Below, piece by piece: positions 57,031-64,000 of a stretch of DNA of 64,000 bases. Source of the stretch: Dipteris shenzhenensis. Taxonomy: Eukaryota; Polypodiophyta; Polypodiopsida; Gleicheniales. Under the pieces are notes generated by a model, which worked only from the letters and a program-made list of their open reading frames with translations, was not told the origin of the DNA and searched no databases. The position numbers were made by a program, and so were the translations under genes. How positions within the stretch are numbered: position 1 is the stretch's first letter; each line of letters opens with the position of its first letter. Location of the stretch: the NCBI GenBank assembly GCA_047967505.1, contig CM106540.1; one strand, written 5' to 3'.

Positions 57031-57706
57031 ATAAAAGGGTACCTAGAGGGGTTAAAAAGGAAAACCCAGCCCCAAACCTTAGGTCTACCCTAGATTACCC
57101 AAGGGTCAAATAAACCCACCCTTTACATTTTTTGGGCAACCACCCAACGTAGGCAGCACAAACGAAAAGACAAAAGGGACGATCCATTTCAACGCCCGTA
57201 CAAATTTTCGTCAAACAGGTTGGCCTACCTACGCAGCCCCTGCCCTCGCCATTCGCTGCCCTGCGCCCCTTCCATATGCAGCCCCTAGCCTCGCCAGTTT
57301 TCGGCCCTGGTTCCCTGTCAGCCTGCAGCGCTAGATCAGCGTCAGCCTGCCATATCTGCCGCAAATCAGCCTTGGAAGCTGCAGCCTGGTTTTGCCAGCC
57401 TCCATTCCCCCCCCCCCCCCCCTTGTTTCGCCACCTTACCTGCCAGTTCAGCAGCGGTTCAGCCCCTCAATCGCGATGAAGACAGCCTGTTAAATGCGCC
57501 CTGTTCCTGTTTTCCAATCCGGACCAGCCAGGCCCAGATTTGTTGCAACCCACTGCAACAAGGACCTCCGGACAGAAATCTGCAGGCCTTTTCTACGCAA
57601 CAAATTGGCAGATTACATCAATGCCAGGTGGATTCTTTCCATTCTACTTCTAAGGATTCTCTTGTCATTATCAAATTTCAGCAAATGAAAGACGCTTCCT
57701 TAAAGC

Positions 57707-59170
57707 ATGGAAACCCTTGGTAATTCACCCGACATTTCAAGGACACCTCAGGCATCATCTACCACACAATATCGTGTTCAGATTGCACAACCAGCCCATT
57801 TCGGAGCTTTGGCATCGTGGGTCTTTTGTGTCACGTGCCCTCCTAGTGATTTGGACCACATACTATACCTTCTGCGTGAGGCACCTCAGTTACATTACTT
57901 CCTCAGCACCGTCCAGGTTGTGTTCCACGAGACATGAAGATACCCAGAACCCGATATTCCTCACGAGTTTGCTGTCCATCTTTGGAGAGATTTTTACCCC
58001 TCAGCTTCAGCATCTCCAGGGTACTCTCCACCTCCTTCAGCTCCCAGATATCCTCCTTTACATATTGTACCTTCCCCACGACAGTATTTACACTCTGAAG
58101 GCACTCCTTCTCCTGGATATCCTCCACTCCCGACAACAGCTCGTTATCCCTTCTTAGATCCGTGGACTTTGCAACCTACTGTACTCTCACGAGCAGTAAC
58201 ACCCATTTCGGCATCACCAGTGTTACCTCATACAGGACCTCCTTTACCAAATTTCCACGGCTGGTTCCATCCTGCTTCTCCTGCCCCCTCCAACATGAGC
58301 ATTCTCAGGGAGCAGCCCGAATCTTCTTCCAGGAATGGTACAAACTAGAGCGTAGGTTCGTGCTTTTCTCACGAGGACCTCAGTTATGTCGCAACGCTCG
58401 CGTGCAACCTCTCTAGAGATCAGCGACTCAAGTCCAAAAAAGACCCTTGAAGTCAACATAAAAGCGAAACATTACTGCAACTTCAAATTTCCCAGCTTCA
58501 AGACAGCATCTCCGACTTGGTCCAGAAAGTCCAACAACTCCAAGATTCTCGCAGTACCACACTTACAGAGGATGACGTGACGCAACCAGACGACTATGCG
58601 GATTCATTCCCACCAGAGGTAGAAAACACTGAACTCCGTGCCCTCTACCGTTTACTCCAAGCTTCCAAAACTAAAAGACTTGACATTAAACTTCCGGAAG
58701 CCTACACTGGTCAACGCAATCGCTGAACAGTTGACCAATGGCTCGCAAAAATGCACATGTATTTTGATACTGTTGACCTCATTGAAGGCAAAAAGATCGC
58801 CTTGGCAGCCTCCCTCCTCAAGGATACAGCTTTTCTATGGTGGCAAAGACGCTTAAAGGACGGCAAAAGTGTGTTAACATGGGAATGTTTTGAACACGTG
58901 CTCCGTAAGCAGTTCATACCTGCCAATGCGGACTTCCAAGCACGATAAAAACTCCGACAGTTGAAGCAAACAGGCTCCCTGTCTTCCTACATCTCTCAGT
59001 TCACCACATTGGTGCTGGAGATTGATGGTTTAATTGAGGATGATCGCCTTTATGCTTTCATCTCATGCCTAAATCCCTCATTACACATTGATGTCCTTAA
59101 AGCTAACATCACTACCACAGCTGGCGCTATTGCTTACGCAAAGCTTGGCCAGACCAGCTGGTCGGCCTGA
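57707..59170 (+). pseudogene. Ty3-gypsy gag with five in-frame stops
   Basis: One continuous frame of 488 codons without any frameshift. There is a Pro/Ser/Tyr-rich N-terminal part (to about residue 210), a helical segment with QLQDSISDLVQKVQQLQD, then the gag capsid with TVDQWLAKMHMYFDTVDLIEG, AFLWWQRRL and CFEHVLRKQFIP, and a helical C-terminal part with SLSSYISQFTTLV. Stops lie at 57935 (TGA), 58346 (TAG), 58448 (TGA), 58724 (TGA) and 58946 (TAA). Each is one C-to-T change from CGA, CAG or CAA. No zinc knuckle, protease or polymerase follows, so the element is truncated soon after the capsid. Confidence 0.88.
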
Positions 59171-59480
59171 TTCTAGCCGACAGCATGGCCCTGCTGGCTG
59201 CTGGTTTGTTTGCCCCTGAATTGGGGATTGTAGTTGCTTGGGGATTGTAGTTGCTTAACAAAGACAAGATGATCATTTCTCAAGAAAAATATTGGGGCTA
59301 GACCGAGCAGGGAAGATAGGACTCACCTGGTGGATATACAAAAATATTGCCAGTTCTTTTGGAACAGCCTTGTTCCTAAGCTATCGGTCCCTCATGGGAC
59401 AATAAGTGGTTAAGTCCTCGAGTGGTACAAGTTCGTTCTTAGGGACTAAATTATCTCCGGCACCCAATTTCTCTTTTAGT
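59171..59480. other. Unassigned DNA after gag
   Basis: Contains a 20-base direct repeat (TTGGGGATTGTAGTTGCTT twice near 59220-59260). No coding sequence. Confidence 0.4.
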
Positions 59481-59717
59481 CTACGGACATGAAAGAATGG
59501 GTGTACTTGAACACAATTTGTAGGCCACTTCATTGATTTTTTTAAGAATCAAGAAAGGACCACAAAAGCATGAAGGTAGCTTATAGACTTGACCAGTACA
59601 CATATACTTGAGAATATTTAGGGTCATAAAATAAACCCATTGGCACCCTAAGAGAACTTGAGGTGACCACTTCTGATTAGCGTAAAACTGCGCTCTATCC
59701 TGACGATTCCTGTTCAC
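59481..59717 (-). pseudogene. Gypsy pol C-terminal fragment
   Basis: The minus frame has RAQFYANQKWSPQVLLGCQWVY, then LPSCFCGPFLILKKINEVAYKL, matching the GDWVYLRLQPY ... FFGPF.V...G.VAYRL region that follows gypsy integrase. It is opposite in orientation to the gag at 57707, so it comes from another element. Confidence 0.75.
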
Positions 59718-59809
59718 TTTTTATGCTTTCCCTTTATCTTTTGCTGTTGTCAACCTTGACATTCTGCAAGCCAACTACCCATGTGGCTCTATTGGAAATT
59801 CAGGGTTAA

Positions 59810-60155
59810 TGCCCCACCTGTGAGGCCCCAAATGAGAAGAGCAATGAGACTTGACACCTATGGGATGTTTAGTGTAGATTGTGCCACGTGCAGAATTAGG
59901 GGGGAGGAGAGAGTGAGAGAATGCCACATGGGCAGGGAACAGGCTGCCATGTGGCCAGCAATCAATGTCTTTCTGGGCAGCCACATGGGGCAATCAAACC
60001 CACTAGAGCTGGTTGTCCTACTGTCCGCTTGGAGGGCTGTGCATTTGCCTATCTTTAGTGTTTGCTATGGCACTGAAAGATGCCCAGCCATGGGCCCATT
60101 TGAAGGCGGAACAGGTGGTACAGGGCTAGCAAGACACCTAGCCTTTTACGCAGAC
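59810..60155 (+). repeat. LTR-like sequence related at its start to the 55868 LTR
   Basis: TGCCCCACCTGTGAGGCCCCAAATGAG resembles the start of the LTR at 55852-55890. Beyond about 30 bases the two diverge. It contains a GCCACATG series. Confidence 0.4.
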
Positions 60156-60271
60156 GTGAATTTCTAAGCTTTAGGAATTTATGGTGATTGCCCTATCCTC
60201 CAACCAATTAAAATAGTTCAAAGGACACTTCAGTTCAGTTAATTCCATGGGCCAACGTAAGGGATTGAAGG
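60156..60271 (+). repeat. Direct repeat, first copy (partner 61844-61961)
   Basis: About 116 bases starting GTGAATTTCTAAG and ending GGATTGAAG, about 80% like the second copy 1.7 kb away. Probably two LTR fragments of one family. Confidence 0.8.
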
Positions 60272-61371
60272 GGGTAAAAAGACCTTTAGCTAAAAATAGC
60301 TCCAGGAGCCACGTTTGGCACACTAGCTTTCGGGACAAGGCAAAAAGTTGAAATTGGCTTTGAGGCATGTTTTTGGACTAGAGGAAGGCAGGGAGAGGCA
60401 TTGGTTGCCTGAAAGCTGCCAAAAGAGAAGTCGCCTGGTTGTCTGAAGTTGTTTCAGGGTTTTTAGAGCCTCTTGAGAAGTCACCTTCTTCCTAGAAGCC
60501 CAACAGAGGCGTAGAACATTCGGAAACTTTTGCCTTGTTGCAGATAACCTTTCAGTATGCCAGGAACAGCCAGGGTTGGTCGTTTCCTGGTGCCACAGGT
60601 TAGATTTGAATAGCGAGATACTTGATAAGGGTTGCCATGGAATTTTGCATCGGACTGGGATGCCTATCTACTGATTGCAGAGCAGGAATGTATATCTTGT
60701 TTATCTTGTAATCTTGAATATACGGGTACATGTAAGAAAATGGCAGAGCTTGCCAAATCCGTCGAGATGGTTTTGTGTTTGGATATGGTTTGCTATCTCA
60801 TATAAATATGCAACAGTAATTGTGTAGTGCAAGTTGAAGCAGTGTTATTTGTATTTCTGAGAAAGGATAACATATTGCGGTCATTGCTATCGGCGAGAAG
60901 CAGGATGACCTACCTGCCAGAACAAAAACAGAGTGGTAAACTGCGGTCATTGCCACATGATTCTGATGGCACTTGGGTTCACTTTCGGTGAATCCCTGTG
61001 TTTTCGATTGTGTACTTTTCTGTGTTTTGTTCCTTGTGTACCGGATTATGGACCTTCGGGACATGCCATAAGAGGATCTGAGTAAATCATCATTCGAGAG
61101 GAACATGTCTGGAAAGAATGGATGGGATGTATGTCTGCATGCATGGATTGATCTTGTATACTCATGATGTACCAAAAGTTGTGGGTCTAGATGGATGGCC
61201 ATAACGTGGGTAAATGATCTTGAGAAGTGCTTCTTTACATGCATTGAGTGCTTGCATATGCTCTTGATGTACCTCGTGCTCTGGGTCCTACAGGATGTCC
61301 ATGAGAGGATAAATTATCTGTGGGTCCTGCGGGATGGCCATACAGAGCATCTTGTCTATTTGAGCATGTAT
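60272..61371. other. Unassigned DNA
   Basis: No coding region or element ends recognised. The frame at 61244-60798 (148 codons, minus) has no known motif. Confidence 0.35.
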
Positions 61372-61379
61372 GTCTGCTG

Positions 61380-61476
61380 CAGTGTCACAAGAAACGTTTC
61401 TAGATTTTGCCAGGCGTTTCGTCTAGAAACGGGTAAAAAAATTATATTTTATATAAATTATATATCAAACAGAAAT

Positions 61477-61514
<38 letters not shown>

Positions 61515-61677
61515 AGAGCTCTTAGATACACATATGCACACTGAGCACTCTCAAAAGAGTAAAAAACAATAACAGTCTGGCACCAGGCATTTCACCCAAT
61601 GCACTGGCGTTTTGCCCGTTTCGGCGAAATGTTTCTACACGTTTCGCCTGGGCGAAATGTGTTTTTTGGTTACACTG
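61380..61677. mobile_element. hAT-type MITE with perfect 8-bp target-site duplication
   Basis: 298 bases beginning CAGTGTCACAAGAAACGTTTC. The other end, read in reverse complement, begins CAGTGTAACCAAAAAACACATTTC. The ends therefore form imperfect terminal inverted repeats starting CAGTG, as in hAT elements. The flanks GTCTGCTG (61372-61379 and 61678-61685) are identical, the 8-bp duplication hAT elements make. There is no transposase inside, so it depended on one from elsewhere. It carries (CT)16 at 61479-61511 and several GTTTCG/CGAAAC words that can pair within the element. Confidence 0.88.
61479..61511 (+). repeat. (CT)n microsatellite inside the MITE
   Basis: About 16 uninterrupted CT dinucleotides. 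Confidence 0.95.
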
Positions 61678-61831
61678 GTCTGCTGTTTTTGGAAGGATGA
61701 TTGGTTGTGTTTTTTAACTAATTGAGGCTTTGAGCTTCTACGTGCTTTGAGACTTATGCTAAGGTTCTGATGGAACAAGGCAAAAAGCTCGATGCAAACG
61801 GGGACATTTGCAATGTTTCAAGAGGGGGGTC

Positions 61832-61961
61832 TGTCACGGGGATGTGAATTTCTAAGTTTGAGGAATTTACAGTGATTGCCCTAGCCTCCAACTGATTAAA
61901 ACAGTTCAATGGACAACTTATAGTGCAATTAATTCCACGGGCCAAGGCAAGGGACTGAAGG
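61832..61961 (+). repeat. Gypsy-type LTR start (second copy of the 60156 repeat)
   Basis: TGTCACGGGGATGTG follows a purine tract (AAGAGGGGGGTC), the usual polypurine-tract and LTR border of plant gypsy elements. Homology to 60156-60271 covers 61844-61961 and then stops, so this LTR is truncated. Confidence 0.6.
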
Positions 61962-63436
61962 TTAGAGAGGGGTGGAAATCTATCAGAGTCATGCTCACGG
62001 TCGATTTACTTAATAAATTTAGAATTTTAGAACTTTTATTAATTCTACATAAAAATACCACAACTTTAAATGCATTCACACCACATAACAATAGGAAAAT
62101 AAAAGAGATAGAGACAAGTACACCGGCACCCGACTGGGTGAGAATGAGGCCGCTCCCCCCAACTTGATAAACCAAGTTGTATTTTTTTAAATATTCAATG
62201 TCACTACAATGGTAGTACAGATCTTTGGACAAAACCCCCTCTGGGATATCCAGAGTTCTAGACCAAGACTCAAATATAGGACTATTACAATGATCTTCCT
62301 TTTCAAACTGGGACTTAGATGTACATATGACTGAGAATCATCCAAGAAAGTAAGCACTGGAAGTCCTTGGCCCGGTACTAGGTTGAGAAAGCCGCATAAA
62401 GGGTTTGGTCCCACTTATCCTTGAAACACAGGAAACTCAGATTCGGCCGGTTAGGGTCAATATAGAAACCTTAGACTCTGTAACACAAAGGCCACAAAAG
62501 AAGCGGTTAGCGTTTTCAACTTTGGAACATGTTCAGTTTTAGAAAGCCTTATGAGTGAAAAACGAAATCTAAAAATCACTTTCTAGTAGCCTGAAAGACA
62601 AAAAACGAAACTGAATGCAAGAAAAAAGCGCATAAAAGAAAGTGTAGTGATTGATATAAGTGAAATACGCAAAGAATACTTGCCCCATAACTCGTCTTGG
62701 GGCTGGAAAGGAAGAAAGATAGGCTGAATCAGTCATCACGTTGGACAACAGGAGGATGGCTAGGAACATGGCGAATTTGCAAAGAGAGCAGCAGGGTGAG
62801 GGTGCAAATTTGCAAAGAGAGCAATTGTACTGAGCCCAAACTTTATATAGACCTTTGGAGAAAGCAGAAAGCTAATAAAGGCTGAGAAAGCACTAAAAGC
62901 AGGCTGAAAAAGATGTGAAAAGATGAAAAAACGATATCTAAGACTTTATATTCTGACTATAGTATTTGATTTGTTATTCTATGTTAGCATAGCTTTTAGG
63001 AGTTATTTGAATACTATAATTAGGTCTCTTAAAAGTTTTGCCCTTTGACGCCTCTACCCATGCACACAATTAATTAATTTGGGGCCTAGGACTCAATTAA
63101 CCCAAGAACTTAAACAGCTTGTATCTAGTTCTAAACAACTCAGAATTTTACTAAACTGGAACCATCTTTAGCTCTCGAAAAGCCCTAGAAACCTGATACT
63201 CATGGACTGGGTTTTGAGATCACTTCCAACTCACAATCTAGACCTATCCTCATTGACTAAACATCATAGCCTAACACACCAAGGCTCATTCCCATAGCCA
63301 TTGAAGGTGTTAGGGGTAGAACAATCGGGTATGGAGAACCCTTGTGGATGTGCGAAGCGTCATGAGTCTCGTACGGCATGTTGGTAATTTAATACTAGGT
63401 GGAGGGTGATCCGGTAATATAGTCATTCGACTCGTA
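61962..63436. other. Unassigned DNA
   Basis: No gene or element recognised. A short duplication (TTTGCAAAGAGAGCA twice) is at about 62775-62825. Confidence 0.35.
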
Positions 63437-63797
63437 ACTTCACTCGCGTGAAGTCCACCCGATGCACTAACTTCCGACATCCTGCACTGGATGTGACTAT
63501 GATGGATATTGAAGATCCATGGCCATGCTGAAGATGGTGAAGAGAGAGACCGTGCTGAAGACGGTAACAAAAGACCATACTGAAGATGGCAAACATAGGC
63601 CATGCTGGAGATGGCAAACCAAGACCGTACTGAAGACGGTGGATCACACTGAAGGTGATAGAGCCACGTTGAAGGTGACTGGTTGCGTTGAAAGCGACCT
63701 ATCACACTAAAGGCAATGGATCGCACTGAAGGCGATAAGAGCTTTGATGTCCTAAAAGGGTCACAATAAAGGTGACAAGTACTATATTGGAAATAGC
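63437..63797. repeat. Tandem array of covarying mini-hairpins
   Basis: Thirteen 17-base units start at 63503, 63522, 63549, 63574, 63599, 63624, 63643, 63663, 63682, 63701, 63720, 63760 and 63781. Each is a 5-base arm, a 7-base loop close to RYTGAAG, and a 5-base arm complementary to the first. Arm pairs differ (for example ACCGT/ACGGT, GCCAT/ATGGC, ATCAC/GTGAT, ATCGC/GCGAT, GTCAC/GTGAC). Counting G-U, about 60 of 65 arm positions can pair. Spacing is mostly 19 or 25 bases, not a multiple of 3. Two further hairpins precede it: 63437-63454 (ACTTCAC-TCGC-GTGAAGT) and 63477-63494 (ACATCC-TGCACT-GGATGT). A 199-codon minus frame crosses it without known motifs. Function unknown. Confidence 0.8.
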
Positions 63798-64000
63798 AAT
63801 GCACGGTGATCAGCCATGAAAAGAGAGTACTCTGAACTGCTGATGAAGATGTGCACATGGTAGCAGAAGATGCCCGGCCAGGATATGAAGCCTTGTCACA
63901 AGAACTCACATAGGAGAATACACATGTGTGGTCAATAAAAATGAGATCTCAAGAAATTAAAAATAATAATAAGTAAATATGGCAATGTGAAAGAGCCATT
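63798..64000. other. Unassigned DNA at the window end
   Basis: Follows the hairpin array. No clear further units, although GATCAGCC and GCACATGGTAGCAGAAGATGC may be decayed ones. The array's parent element, if any, may continue beyond the window. Confidence 0.3.

Noticed and set aside
63503-63797. CRISPR array
   Set aside because: The spacing superficially suits direct repeats, but the repeated part is only a 7-base loop, spacers are too short and the context is a plant nuclear genome.

Overview
This is a window of a large, transposon-rich nuclear genome of a land plant. The evidence is a plastid-type GNAT acetyltransferase gene with canonical GT-AG introns, a TRM10 tRNA methyltransferase gene, a CHX (plant cation/H+ exchanger) relic, and plant-style Ty1-copia and Ty3-gypsy elements primed by initiator tRNA-Met. 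There are no operons, bacterial genes or CRISPR. Very long TE-filled introns and abundant (GA)n, (GT)n and (CT)n microsatellites suggest a big-genome lineage (fern, lycophyte or gymnosperm). I cannot fix the lineage from sequence alone.

Layout. 1-3080: low-complexity satellites and unassigned DNA. 3082-7176: a compact, minus-oriented LTR element with very long LTRs (1.75-1.78 kb), only ~570 bp of internal DNA, a truncated gag and an iMet primer-binding site. Each LTR carries four tRNA-like modules with B-box motifs. 7177-18460: mostly unassigned DNA with tandem duplications. 17.2-19.75 kb: a pyrimidine-rich block, a purine-rich block and long microsatellites. 21.3-26.3 kb: a retroelement scrap heap holding a near-perfect 172-bp-arm inverted repeat of gypsy integrase, a copia RNase H fragment between two LTRs plus a third inverted LTR piece, and two odd degenerate minisatellites. 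26.5-27.5 kb: a decayed DNA-transposase-like gene.

30550-41666 (minus): the best gene here, a four-exon GNAT of 311 codons whose exon phases all fit. Its last intron is 9.66 kb and contains a same-sense decayed copia element, itself broken by two younger insertions. 44.0-45.06 kb: a CHX pseudogene. 47.2-50.7 kb: a decayed minus copia. 52280-53418: the first two exons of TRM10; its C-terminal exon is not found, and the space after it is full of retroelements (copia relic 53.85-55.1 kb; gypsy LTR, PBS and gag 55.87-59.17 kb; other pieces to 62 kb).

Best Part 2 candidates: (i) a tandem array of 13 small hairpins at 63503-63797, whose 5-nt stems differ from unit to unit yet stay complementary around a near-constant loop; (ii) LTRs carrying arrays of tRNA-like Pol III-type modules; (iii) a hAT-type MITE with a perfect 8-bp target-site duplication; (iv) the nested-TE giant intron of the GNAT gene. 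Gene functions come from recognised family motifs; no database search was possible.
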